From contig JASFXZ010000013.1 in NCBI GenBank assembly GCA_032209605.1, positions 6,719,401-6,783,400 on the forward strand: a stretch of 64,000 bases of DNA, in the 5' to 3' direction. This DNA comes from Mactromeris polynyma (Eukaryota; Mollusca; Bivalvia; Venerida; Mactridae). The notes below the pieces were generated by a model. That model was given only the letters and a program-made list of their open reading frames with translations, made no database searches and was not told the origin of the DNA. Both the position numbers and the translations under genes were made by a program. Positions 33,864 through 44,540 of this stretch are shown here, in pieces. The first letter of the stretch is position 1. Every line of letters begins with the position of its first letter.

Positions 33864-35843
33864 TCACTCAATGTCCGTGTCCTCGTCTTCTGACTCAATC
33901 GGAACATAATCCTTTTGCTTTGTGTTTGCTGGCAATGATTCGTAATATGCACTGTACTCTTCTGGAATAATTTCCTTTTTACACAAATTGATTAGGTCAT
34001 TTTTCTTTTTCAATGATATGGGCAGTTTGGTTTGGTAACACATGCTCAAGTCAGAGTTATTCTGTGGCCATTTATTCGATTTTTGCTGTTTCCTTGTTGC
34101 TTGTGCTTGAACTTGAATTTCAATGAATTCCTCATTGTTAAACGTGTAATTCACGAAAACCGACCGTGGACTTTCCTTTCTTGTCTGGATCCACTTTATT
34201 TTCAGCCAATTTACCCTATGTCCCGTAGTGGAAATCTTTAGATTTTGGCAATACTTTTTCACAGAATCTTTAAAGTCAAACACGTGATTGAACTTCATTA
34301 GTATCGCAAGATATGGGTTGCCTTTTCTTGCCATGGCAATAACCGTACACCATTGTGATGGTACATAAACTGCTGTGATTTGCTTGGCGCCCTCAATGGT
34401 GGCATGCACCGAGTCGCATTCCCTCTGTGAATGGTCAGAGACAAGAAATTTGTGACTAATCTTCTCTAAAGTTGGCATCTGCGACAAGGCATACAGGTGA
34501 GACGCAGTCACAAACTGATTTCTGTTCTGACCCCCGCATGCGTCTGAGAAATAAACTATTTCTCTGACACCTTTTGTCTGGCATGCTGATATGGTGTTTT
34601 TCAAAAGACATGTGGAGATTTCGCAGGACCCTCTTTTACACTGTGTTTCATCCCACACATGGCAGAATACCTGTTTGTCACATAAAGAGTAGATTGTTAG
34701 GTTATAACAGCATAGTTTCCGTGAATAGTACAACTCGGAAACAAGTGAACAAGGAGATGTTTACACAGCTTGTAAATCAAATGTTGCCACATATACACTG
34801 TTATCGTGTTGTGCTCTATGCTTGTCGTCTGCCTTTTCTTTACGTGCCAGCATTTTATCCTTTTGGTGTTGTTCGTACTGCTCTTTAAAGCTATCAGTTA
34901 AAGTTTGCCCTTCTTTTCGCCGCTCATACAGGGTGCAAAGTGAACACTGGTCCTTTTTTGGCTTAAAGAATGATAAGTTGTAATGTTCACATAAAATTTG
35001 TCTATATAAGTGTTCTTTCACGGGAATTTGTTTACTCTTTTTGCATTTGTCGCAATACAGTGACCACATTTTTTTGATATTTAGATCAAGTGGCAAAAAA
35101 TGTTTTTTTGTGTTTTTCCGTGTGTAGTGCGACTCCATTTTAGGGAACGATTCAATATGTTGTTTTACATAGTTAATTCTCTCGTCATCAATCTTATTTG
35201 CAGGTGTGCTCTTCCCTCTCATATCTTTTCCACCATAGGCCCCATGTTTCCTTTGCGATGTGCTGTATTCAATAGTTTTTCTCTTAACGTCTAATGTTTT
35301 TGTGAAAAAATTTCTACAGACGCGTTCCATTTTCTCACCCTTCGGTAAGTGAAACTGTTGAGAAAAAGACTTTTTTCCCTTTCCTTTTCTTATCGGGGAC
35401 ACTCTTTTGACCATTTCACAGAGGTATTGCCTCTGGCGTTCATAGCTATCCAAGCTGTAATAGAATTCAAATAGGTTTTGTCGGTCTTCTTCTGTAAATT
35501 TGTCAGCACATTTAAAACGGCATTTACCACAATTATGTGGCTGAACTTGTTTTGCGCCCACGACTTTTCCCGCTGCATTAGTATATTTCTTTCCCTGTGT
35601 TTTCAATGTGTTGCGCACATTTCTTTTCCACTGTTCTGGATTTCTCTTTTTCTTGCGAGTTGATAGTTTTTTCATAGGGCTCTTGTAGCATGCACGCTTA
35701 TGCGGTGTTGCCTGGTGGTAACCTGTCTTTGTTTCACTAGCAAGTGGTGAGTTTGCGTTTGTTTCATCTTCAAAATCTGTCATGAGTGAACTATCAGCAC
35801 GATCAGCATCACTTGTATTTTCACTATTTATATGTTGCATCAT
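33864..35843 (-). pseudogene. DUF7869-like transposase candidate with one in-frame stop
   Basis: From the ATG at 35843 one frame runs to 33864, about 660 codons, split only by a TAA at 34761-34763 (after YVATFDLQAV, before TSPCSLVSELYYSRKL). N-terminal landmarks are a basic PEQWKRNVRNTLKTQGKKY segment, a Cys cluster CGKCRFKC, SFPKMESHYTRKNTKKHFLP and the pair CSLCTLYERR. The C-terminal half has YFSDACGGQNRNQF, HSQRECDSVHATIE and YVPSQW, which I associate with the widespread DUF7869-type proteins, thought to be transposase-related. The Asp in FSDACGGQN is a likely catalytic residue. The ending is very acidic. The start overlaps the stop of the OTU frame by 20 bases. Confidence 0.72.
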
Positions 35844-36230
35844 AATGTTCACAATCCCGTACAGCTGTATATGCCACGCTTATAATCTTCTCCGTCGATT
35901 CATCAGGCTTAATATCAATGACTGGAGTCGACAAGGCACTTGAATAATTCGAATAATGCACCCCAAATAGTTTGCGACAGCCATCGGTAGAATATCTGCA
36001 ATATCATTGTTCCATGTTCCGGTGTTCTTAAGCTTTTCTACTTCAGAATTGAACTCATCTTTTTGATATACAGTATTGTCTTTTTTTGTACAAAACTTAA
36101 TGTACTTCTCAGCATTGTCTATCATTAAGTCGCAAACCTTTGTACGCATGCTATTTGTACCTTCGTTGATATTACCACTAATCTTAATAGCAGTGAAAAA
36201 ACAATTACCGTCTCCGTAAATGGTAACAGT
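35824..36230 (-). pseudogene. OTU-family cysteine protease domain, frameshifted
   Basis: Minus-strand TVTIYGDGNCFFTAIKIS (from 36230) is the OTU catalytic-Cys motif D-G-N-C-F. It is followed by SMRTKVCDLMIDNAEKYIKF, NTGTWNNDIADILPMAVANY and GCIIRII, the usual OTU helices and strand. A one-base shift near 35945-35975 moves the rest into another frame that reads PVIDIKPDESTEK and ends CEHYDATYK, supplying the OTU catalytic His (HYD). Upstream, RLKTLLASNELL in a third frame is the usual pre-OTU helix, separated by another shift near 36220. OTU proteases cleave ubiquitin from proteins. In a transposon such a domain could act on host ubiquitin marks, but that is inference. Confidence 0.8.
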
Positions 36231-36276
36231 TCATTGCTGGCTAATAATGTTTTCAGCCGTGTCACATGTGCACGCT

Positions 36277-37654
36277 CAGGGGTTCCACTAGTCTCCAAAA
36301 GTCGAGGGTCACTGACCCTTGGGCCTGAAATTTGGAGGGTCATTTTCAAAACTTCAGGGGTCATCCATTTTTACGATGTTTATGGATCGAATGCTCAACA
36401 TGTTTTGTATATACTGATTGTCTGTGCTATTTATATGTGCTATGCAACCAACAGCATGTATGTACCAAGTCTGTTAATAAAATATACATGTGAGGTCATT
36501 ATTAAAAAAATATTGATTTTTGCATAACCATATCCATAAAAATATAGAACAGGTACAATATAAACAATAACGGTGGGTATACAACGAACGGCATTTATAA
36601 AACTGATCTGAATTGACTATTATAATATTCATTTCTCGTAAAAGACGGAGCGGGCGACATCATAGACCGTACGGTACGGATTTTATCGTATACTAGACCC
36701 GAAAACGAAAGCATGGATATTCCCGTTCATCCACTACGCAGGCTAGTTTGCATTGTACAATCGTTAATTCAACTTTTTTTTCCTCCGAAGAACGAACATT
36801 AAGTGTTGTATTTCAATTCAAGAAGTACGGGCATAGATCGTAATAATTAAATGTTACTTACCGGGTATTTTTCACAGTTTTATATATGCGTGAGAAAGGC
36901 CATTGATAACAAAAATAATTCTACACGTGTCTACGATGAAAGACGACCGTCTCCAATTATAACTGTTGTAACAACAAAACTTTCGAACGTCCGTTCACAC
37001 ATTTCACGGATCGCTTTGTTTTATCGATCTATGACAGACTAATTAAATGTTACCGTGTATTTTTCGCAGTTTTAATTTTATATATGCGTAAGAAGGGCCC
37101 TTGAGAACAAATAAATTTTCTACTCGTGTCTACGATGAAAGACAACAGTTTTCTGTCTCCAATTAAAACTACCAAAACGTTTGTACTACCGTTCACACCT
37201 TTGACGGGTCGCTTTGGTTTATCGATTTATGACAGACTTTACTCGTTACCTGTATTGTCATCAACACGCGTGCATACATGTTTACAAATACTCGCATAAA
37301 TGATATCCTTAACACAGCGTAGCGCTCATTGGTCAACCATCAAATGTCGCTTTACATATATGGTGCGGAAGGCGGAGCTTAAATTTTGACAGCCTGTTGT
37401 TTATGTTATCGATCGATACTGAATATACTGTTTATACAATTAGAATGTCTGCTGTTCCGACGTCTTGCTGTGATAGAAATGCCATTCTGTGTTATGACTT
37501 CATAGGATTGAAATTGATGACGCACGGAAGTCAATATATTAAAATTGCCCCGGGTCACGCTGATGCACAGACTGAAATTACTACGGGTCATTTCGGCGTC
37601 TTTTTGAAAACACCCGGGTCAAAACCCGTAGTCCCGGGTCAAATGGAACCCCTG
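36277..37654. mobile_element. 1.4-kb hAT-like non-autonomous element inside the OTU gene
   Basis: Ends CAGGGGTTCCACTAGTC and the inverse of CAGGGGTTCCATTTGACCC. CACGCT flanks both sides (36271-36276, 37655-37660). Subterminal GGGTCA/TGACCC motifs are frequent. No transposase is present. It divides the linker before the OTU domain; the reading frame flanking it would run KRM...QKKRAHVTRLK across one copy of the target site. Confidence 0.8.
36845..37250. repeat. Two diverged tandem copies of about 200 bp
   Basis: AATTAAATGTTAC, GTATTTTTC(A/G)CAGTTTTA, TCTACGATGAAAGAC and TTTATCGAT(C/T)TATGACAGAC occur in the same order in 36845-37038 and 37040-37250, inside the hAT-like element. Confidence 0.8.
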
Positions 37655-37713
37655 CACGCTTTTTTTGTTTTATTGTTTCCATTCGCTTGCTTATTAGCTT
37701 CCCCTTTTGTATA

Positions 37714-38181
37714 TCAGTAGCCCCAAATTTCTTTCTCTGCGATTGCATTGTCTCTTATCTTCTTTGCATTAGATGTAATTGTTTTTCTTGGTGTTACCAA
37801 TCTGACATTGATGTTTGTTGGTTTCCTTTTCCATCCCTTTTCTCTAGTGATAACTTTCGGTGTTTTTAGGACGGGCCTTTTTTCCTTCGATCTCACAGAC
37901 TCGGATTCGCTGGAACCATCAGTAGCATCAGAGCTATCGTGAATAAGTTTCCTCTTCACGGGTTTTTTCTTTCTTAAAAAAGCAAGAGGTATGTTATCAT
38001 CAGTGTCTGTAGTATCATTGGAGGGTTGACATGCACTACTGATCCCATCTTGTGTGTCACTTGACTCATTTTGTGCGGTACTGGCCCCGTCCTCTTTGAT
38101 AACGGCCCCGTTGGGTGTTGTGCTGACCTTATGTCGATCGATATCGGCCCTGTTATCAAGATAGTGGTGAAATTCTACACC
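37714..38181 (-). CDS. Acidic, Ser/Thr-rich N-terminal protein of the 5.7-kb element
   Basis: Minus-strand frame open from 38181, beginning GVEFHHYLDNRADIDRHKVS, then polar repeats (TTDTDDNIPLAFLRKKKPVK), an acidic-Ser tract (DSSDATDGSSESESVRS) and a basic tail (REKGWKRKPTNINVRL). Low complexity and charge blocks fit the disordered N-terminus that usually precedes the OTU part in such proteins. It ends at a stop 60 bases before the hAT insertion, where another frame (KFGATDIQKGKLISKRM) carries on, so a frameshift near 37725 is likely. The true start is unknown; the frame could open at an acceptor near 38181. Confidence 0.5.
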   Translation of the reverse strand, partial: GVEFHHYLDNRADIDRHKVSTTPNGAVIKEDGASTAQNESSDTQDGISSACQPSNDTTDTDDNIPLAFLRKKKPVKRKLIHDSSDATDGSSESESVRSKEKRPVLKTPKVITREKGWKRKPTNINVRLVTPRKTITSNAKKIRDNAIAEKEIWGY

Positions 38182-38237
38182 TTATCAGCACTCAAAAGCA
38201 GCTGGGATGTGAATTCAGCCCATGTTATATTTATCAA

Positions 38238-38460
38238 AGGTACCATTTGAGCAATTTAAATCAATGTCCATGCTTTATCTTCGGAACAAAAAGGTACCAT
38301 TTGTCATAAGGCACTTTGTGTAAATAAAAATACAACATATTGTTCCGCGCAAAAAGGTGCCATATGTCACATGGTACCTTTTTCCACTGAATGACTTGCA
38401 TATGGTACCTTTTTCCACCAATATTTTTATGGTTTATCACTTGGTACTTTTTTGTTCTTG
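38238..38460. repeat. Subterminal palindrome array, right
   Basis: AAAAAGGTACCATTTG, AAAAAGGTGCCATATGTCACATGGTACC and CATATGGTACCTTTTTCC-type motifs repeat with AT-rich spacers. They match the left array at 33101-33435 in inverse arrangement but are more diverged. Confidence 0.65.
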
Positions 38461-38599
38461 ATATTACAGGTATAATTTATAGGTATAAAATTTATATTTT
38501 TATGTCACATGTAGATATAATGTAACTGTATTGAAATATGCCAAAAAGTCATTTTTGGCAAAAATGTTAGTTGGCACCTTTCTGCACTAAGGGGGCGAT

Positions 38600-39957
38600 A
38601 TAGTCCTTCAACTTTGGGTTAAAAGTGTTGTCCTATCGATATGCTCACCAAGTTAAGCAAATTTTACATCCCAGGGGTGATTGAGTTCCGGATTCGAGAC
38701 CTCCAGGGTTGATTTTTAGATAGATGTCAATCCGATGAATATTTTGGTAGTGGTGGGGGGGGGTATAGTGGCCGAATCGCTCTCTGGTCGAAATATTTTA
38801 TTGCTAACTTTGCCTAGCAAACTGATGTCAAGAAATAGATATCAGGTCACTTATTTATCTTTGTTGACCAGTATAGGGTGTTTTACTGTGATTTATAAAG
38901 AGTGTAACTTCAACTATGGCTGGAGAATTGTGAAATTAGAACAGCCCGAGGCAATTTCATTATGCTGACTAAACACAGCGGGGTGGCTAAGCAAGGCGAG
39001 AACGAATATCGATCCAGTATTGATTTTTTTATCCGTGATCGATGTCTAAGGGAGACAATTCAATTAGTCTCGCACCTTGGAGAATCAAGGAAGACTATCA
39101 AGTAAAACTCTTTAAAAAATCTGGCAATGTAAACAGATGTGTTCGCCGTGTTCTACTCATGTAGAAAATCTGACATTTGAAATATATTTTTTTATTTTAT
39201 CACCCAAATGAGCCTGTAACAATTATTTCTTCACACGAACTTTAATGCTTTGATCTCTCAGTGAGACTAGCACCATCGCGACAGCATTTTTCGCTGTCTG
39301 TTTGGTTCCGCTTTGCTATGGGTGAATCACTTCCTAAAATGTTTTACGTTCCTCTGTACCTCGACTTGTGAACGCAGTATTGAGTTAAATACGTTACATA
39401 ACCTAGATATAGAAATAACGTACACCACTGAAGATGTAAAACTGTTTCATACATAGGTCAGTTAAAAAGTTTAAAATAAAACAATACAGTTCAATGAGTT
39501 AATCAGCTGTAGCGGCTGGTAACGTTTTTAAAAGGCATATAGTAACACTATACAAATTGCTCAAACAAGTTTCTATATAATATTATTTTTCTTGACAAAA
39601 TATAAAAAGAACATTACATTACTCTGATACAAATTCGTGTTATTGCATGATTTCTCATTCATATGTCAAATTCAGAAGTATAATTAACTTTGCCCGTTTC
39701 TGTTTGACTTGTCAACTTTCGCTATGAAACGAAAGGTTCTATCGCTGCGCTACATCGTATCGGAAAATTTGACGTTGTAAGGGTTGTTAAAGTGCATATT
39801 TGTTGGAAAATCTTTCTTTTCGGCATTCAATGCGGTATGATTTAGCTCGATATCATAATATTTGGAGCGTTAGCGAAAATTCCGCAATTGTTCGTGTTAT
39901 CCCCCTTCTTGTTCTTCTTTATGAATTAGACTGTACTTGAAATATAAACATATAGTT
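38600..39957. other. No gene seen; one repeat fragment
   Basis: AT-rich. 38880-38935 matches the beginning of the repeat at 17735 and 54432 (TAAAGAGTGTAACTTCAACT). The frame at 38735-38968 runs through it and is not a gene. Confidence 0.45.
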
Positions 39958-39958
39958 A

Positions 39959-40136
39959 CAGTCGGATCTCGCTTATTCGACAACCTTCAATCCGAATACA
40001 TGGTTTCTTTTGAAATAAATATCAGGTCCCGATTTATCCTCTCATGCACGTCGATTAGAAATGGGCAATTCGAAACCATGTATAAATCGAAATAAAATAT
40101 CGGATCTGATGAAATCGAATGAACGAGGTCCGAATG
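39959..40136. mobile_element. 178-bp pogo/Tigger-like MITE
   Basis: CAGTCGGATCTCGCTTATTC at the left is mirrored at the right (inverse of CATTCGGACCTCGTTCATTC), with TA on both flanks (39957-39958, 40137-40138). CAGT..GA..CTCG..TATTCGA ends are typical of pogo/Tigger elements. A degraded relative lies at 20985-21145. Confidence 0.75.
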
Positions 40137-40139
40137 TAT

Positions 40140-42471
40140 TTCGAAGGTTATTATTGCCTTTTTAAACATTATAACTGAGCCGTTTGAACAGTATTGAGAG
40201 CTTGCCAAGCTTCCTGGACTGTCAGTACTTTGATTGAGTCAAGTAAATCTGCATTTATCATCCTTTAAAACGTGCAGTCGTTCGGCAACCTTTTATCTCT
40301 TAACACTTGACGATACCGTGATTATAAAACGATGACTTTGGATTCTTATCAGGCCAATCGGTACACATATTAAGAGCCATAGATAACATGAGCGATGTTC
40401 TGTTTTATAATCCTTAAGATCGTTCAATTTGATATTTGTTGTACAAGCAACGGCAGGTGAGGGTAAAGTAAATCAATATTGTATGAGATAAGAATGTAGG
40501 TTATAGTACAGGTTATAACAAATCACAGTCTACTTCACCATTTTACCAAAGTAATGTGTCATTCATATCAATGTAATATCGTTTTATAGTAAGGAAGGCA
40601 GACTGATCGAGGAACAAGGAGCCTGACAACTGGGCCGGAAGTTAAATCAAAATCAGTGAATTAGGTGCGAATACTGGTGAATCAAGAGTGATTGATACAT
40701 GTGGCAAATTGTCCCGATCATTGTAAAATAAATTAGTATATATTTAGGCTGTATACATTTTTTATCATAACATTAATTTCAGGCAATGGAAAGTACATTG
40801 CTCGCCGATAACAACTGAGCACAATACTTAAACACAACAAGCACAAGGAAATATCCATCAAACTAATTCGTTAAACGTTTACATTTCGTATTGTTTGTAC
40901 ATTGATGCTAATGTCTAGTGGATATAAGATACTTATGACGTTGTATTTGAACGGTGGTAAACTTGGAAACTCCTCTCCGTCTAAATCCCTCTTCAAATCA
41001 TCAATTTACTGTCCGATGATACATTCTGACTATGTGCGGTGCTCGGTAAACCGACGGGTTAAACCATCGAGTGTTTGTCTTCTATTATATACCCGTAAAT
41101 CGGTACGGAGTAATGGACTTTAGCCTATCAACTCTTAGGTGGCGCTCTCTCTTCCACAGGACGCTGTCAAAGCAGCATCATCCACAAACGACATAGTTAT
41201 TAGCTGATGGCATCCTGCAGGCTCGTATTACAGAAGCTTCTTAAGATATACCTTAAGAAATACAGAAATCTTAAGGTTTGTACTTCGGTAAGGATAAGGT
41301 TCAGGATAATCTTAAGTACTATTACAGATCCAACTTAAGAGAATTTTAACTAAATTTTCCTTATTTTTCATCTTAAGCAAATTCTTAAGACTGTTGCTAA
41401 CGTAAATCGGTTTTTCCCGTTCCAAAAATAGAACCAGAAATTGAAAAAATAATGCGTGCGCAGAATGTAGCAGATTTTACTCCAACTCCAAGCAAATAAA
41501 TGTTTTTACCTAGTTACGTTGTTACAAGTTACATATAAATCTTTGTTTTTGTTGCATTATATTTGAACATTTTGAATTATAATTGATGGAAATTGACTGT
41601 ATGTTGTGTGAGAAGTTTTGCTCAGTAAATCTGTATGGTATAACATGAATAATGCAGTCGGTAAGTAGTGATCTAGTTATTGAGGCGAATTAGTACCAGT
41701 AATTCAGACTGAATGAATACAGCATGTCCTTGGACATGGCACAAACACAACACACACCCATTCCATCCATATCAATAATATAGATACAATATGCTTTCTC
41801 TTTCTTATAATGTCCTGTCATGAGTTGTGAACTGAGAACAGACATTTTGTATGAATTTCAACCCATTGACATTTGCGGTTGTCTGTTATATAATAAGCAA
41901 CCACTGTTATCAAATCCTTGGTTAGATGCATGTTTTATGTTTTTAACTGTAGTATTACAAAGCTTGTTGAGAAAAATCATAAATACTAGTCTATTGCAAA
42001 TATAGGGCCATATAAAGATATCCAAGTTGAGAAACAAATACACACACTATATAACAGTTATTACAGTTATATTTCAATAGAACTGTGTATTTCAAAGCAT
42101 TATATTCAAATCATGATTGAAAACTACAATGTACTAGTAAATGTAATATAAACTTTTACTACCTCCAAAAAAAAGACACAGTCTATGAAAATATTATTTC
42201 AATTATCAAATGAAACACACAGATTCAGAGAAAAACAATATTATAATCTTAAAATGAGCATACACATGTATAAAGAGAGATATAACAAAATAGTAAAAAG
42301 TATTCTCAGTCATGACCCAAGTTTTACATATCGGTCAACTAATAGCATGACACAGTTTCGATTCACTTATGCTTCCTTAGCCAATCATCATGATTACCTT
42401 ATCCGAAACATAAAACAACAATTATGATGTAAACCTAATATTATTCTTAACATCTCTGTTGGACTAGCAAA
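40140..42471. other. No confident gene; TCTTAAG-rich segment at 41220-41420
   Basis: Short frames on both strands. The 41220-41420 segment is packed with CTTAAG palindromes and resembles the elements at 45120-45370 and 46440-46685. It may also hold the 3' untranslated region of the minus-strand candidate exon at 42472. Confidence 0.4.
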
Positions 42472-42843
42472 CTACCTACGAGATACAAGTTTCACCAGTG
42501 CATGTGCCAGTGACAAATGTTTTAAACTCCCACCAAGGGTATCTGTACATATCTTGATCAACTGATCATTACAGCTCATCATCATAAATGATACATACAT
42601 GTACATGTACATGTCATGACAAAACAAATGGTACAAAAGTCTCCACTTAGAATTTATCCCACACTCTTTGATATGACATTCACGAAGTAACTGGATCATT
42701 ATATCCTCAGTCAATAAGTTACAACTTTTGCATAATTGTACAAACTGTCTAGATACAAAAATGCATACAACTGTGAGCAGTGCAATACATGTTGCACGCA
42801 TACTGGGGTCGTTTCTAATAATTGTCCACAGAGGTGAGCACAT
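42472..42843 (-). CDS. Candidate helical-repeat coding exon, minus strand
   Basis: The longest well-mixed frame of this part: 123 residues with alternating amphipathic helices (MRATCIALLTVVCIFVSRQF, TEDIMIQLLRECHIKECGIN, SLKHLSLAHALVKLVSRR). The pattern is reminiscent of ARM/HEAT-type repeats but I recognise no family. An internal MYMYMYV comes from an ACATGT microsatellite. The end CTCGTAG|GTAGTT could be a donor rather than a true stop, and ATTATTAG near 42810 could be the acceptor. Flanking exons were not seen. Confidence 0.3.
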   Translation of the reverse strand: MCSPLWTIIRNDPSMRATCIALLTVVCIFVSRQFVQLCKSCNLLTEDIMIQLLRECHIKECGINSKWRLLYHLFCHDMYMYMYVSFMMMSCNDQLIKICTDTLGGSLKHLSLAHALVKLVSRR

Positions 42844-42849
42844 ATTTAC

Positions 42850-43950
42850 ACAATATTAGTCATCATGGTGCTTTGCTCCTTACATAAACTTTCCACAAAA
42901 CTAACTTTTCCTTTGGTATCTCACATAGCTCTTAACATGTCTGCATAACTCATGCAGTGATACTAGTTAGTTATTGTCAATAGTTTTACTTAGTCAATCA
43001 CAGATTGTATTAATGTCGGTCACAAACTGGTCAATGGATTTAAAGTGTACAAGGATAAATTCAAGAGTATTTTCCATGAAGTATTTCATGAATCATTGAC
43101 CATTTTTTTGTAAATTTACAGCATATTTCTTTTTGTTCCAAGTTCACTTCTAAGAGGCATATTGTGAATATCTTGAAAACCTGAAACGATAAAGAAATAT
43201 TTAATCTATAAAGGTCGAACAAGATTATTGAACATATATGTATTCATTATGTATGAGTTACGCGGGATAAAACAAAGTAACTTAAATGTACCGTGTCATC
43301 AGTTTAATGGCACCCGGGGGAAATATTGGACGGAAAATGAAAGCAACAAAACATACTAGGAGAATCTGTTCAATAGTCAAGATGTAAAAAAATAAACGAA
43401 AATCTATAACACTCGAAACAAAACACGAATTGTCTCAAAAAATTGATATGTGCTTCAAAAAAGAAAGATATTGTGAAAAAAAACATTAATTTAGCATGCA
43501 TAACCATAATTGTGTTATTTAATTTATCAAATAAATACAATGCAATTCGCTACACACACGAGTAGTTTAAGTGTAAACAAGAAACATGTCAACAGTGATC
43601 GAACATTTGTTAAATCCAAAGAAATGTCAATGTATCGATATAAAGAAAGTTTGTATATAATGAAGTGAATATTCAGGTTCCCAGTTATTCGTTATAAGCG
43701 TGTTCCACAGTATCTTGTGCGTCAGTGATTTTGGGTTATAATGACACTTTTTTCTGAATGGCTTTCAACACTTATAAAACGTCAAGTACTTAACAATCAA
43801 TCTTATACAGAAAACATTGGTAAGAAAGTTTGAAATTTGAAAAAACAAAAATTATTTCAAGCAGTCAGACTTAGCTAAGCTTTAAAATTCATAAGACAAG
43901 CACATCAACATTGTATAACTATATGCTTCCATACTGGATAGTTACAATAT
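42850..43950. other. No gene seen
   Basis: AT-rich stretch with no domain-like frame, no recognisable repeat and no promoter motif that I can defend. Confidence 0.45.
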
Positions 43951-43953
43951 ATC

Positions 43954-44164
43954 CAGCTGTTCACGTCAGCTGTTCACATCAGCTGTTCACGTCAGCTGTT
44001 CAACATCAGTTGTTCACGTTAGCTGTTCACGTCAGCTGTTCAACATCACGTCAGCTGTTCATGTTAGCTGTTCATCATCAGTTGTTCACGTTAGCTGTTC
44101 ACGTCAGCTGTTCAACATCATGTCAGCTGTTCACGTCAACTGTTCACGTCAGCTGTTCAACATC
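43954..44164. repeat. CAGCTGTTCACGT minisatellite
   Basis: A 12-15 bp unit (CAGCTGTTCACGT, with CAACATCA spacers and GTTAGCTGTTC variants) is repeated about 15 times. The open frame across it is a product of the repeat. Confidence 0.85.
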
Positions 44165-44277
44165 AGAAGAAATGGGTTTAATGCAGATCTATGTAATTTT
44201 GAAACATTTAAATGGATAATAAGCTGATAAGGATGTTTGTTGGATTCGATTAAACAATCACCTCTGTATACATACCG

Positions 44278-44540
44278 TCTTGGCAGAGTGGTTAGGGCTT
44301 ATGCCGTGTGAGCGGGAGGTGGAAGGTTCGAATCCCAGTAGGGTCTGTTCTGTTATGACAGCTTGGTGAGCCTCCATCTAGTTAACTTATGGTTGACGTG
44401 TGCCTACCTGCCTGGTGCCTGGTATTAAAGTATATGCATCGGGAAGTAAATGGGCTCAGAAGGTAGGTGTCTCGTAAGTCCGAAATGGCTGACCCTTCCA
44501 TTTTGAGGGAGTTATCAACCTTGCTCACACTTCAGTTTGT
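44278..44540 (+). mobile_element. tRNA-derived SINE with intact A and B boxes
   Basis: TTGGCAGAGTGGTTAGGGC (A box) and GGTTCGAATCC (perfect B box) form a Ser/Leu-like tRNA head. A tRNA-unrelated body of about 190 bp follows (GTGAGCCTCC, GGTGCCTGGTATTAAAG, CGTAAGTCCGAAATGGCTGA). Confidence 0.75.

Larger units (their letters stand above)
32854..38598 (-). mobile_element. 5.7-kb DNA transposon encoding OTU and DUF7869-like proteins
   Basis: The left end TCGCCCCCTTAGTGCAG(T)AAGGTGCCAA is mirrored at the right end with one difference in the first 27 bases. TA flanks each side (32852-32853, 38599-38600), which may be the target duplication. Just inside both ends lie palindromes built on GGTACCATATG (33101-33435, 38238-38460). 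The minus strand carries, 5' to 3', an acidic N-terminal frame (38181-37714), an OTU domain (36230-35824) and a DUF7869-like frame (35843-33864). A hAT-like element at 36277-37654 interrupts it. I cannot assign it to a named superfamily. Confidence 0.75.

Noticed and set aside
34574..34888. 104-residue plus-strand frame opposite the DUF7869-like gene
   Set aside because: Shadow of the clearly conserved minus-strand frame.
43911..44219. 102-residue frame with repeated HVSCSHQLFT
   Set aside because: Product of the CAGCTGTTCACGT minisatellite.
44278..44350. tRNA gene
   Set aside because: A and B boxes are good, but the acceptor stem does not close and a SINE body follows directly; called a SINE.
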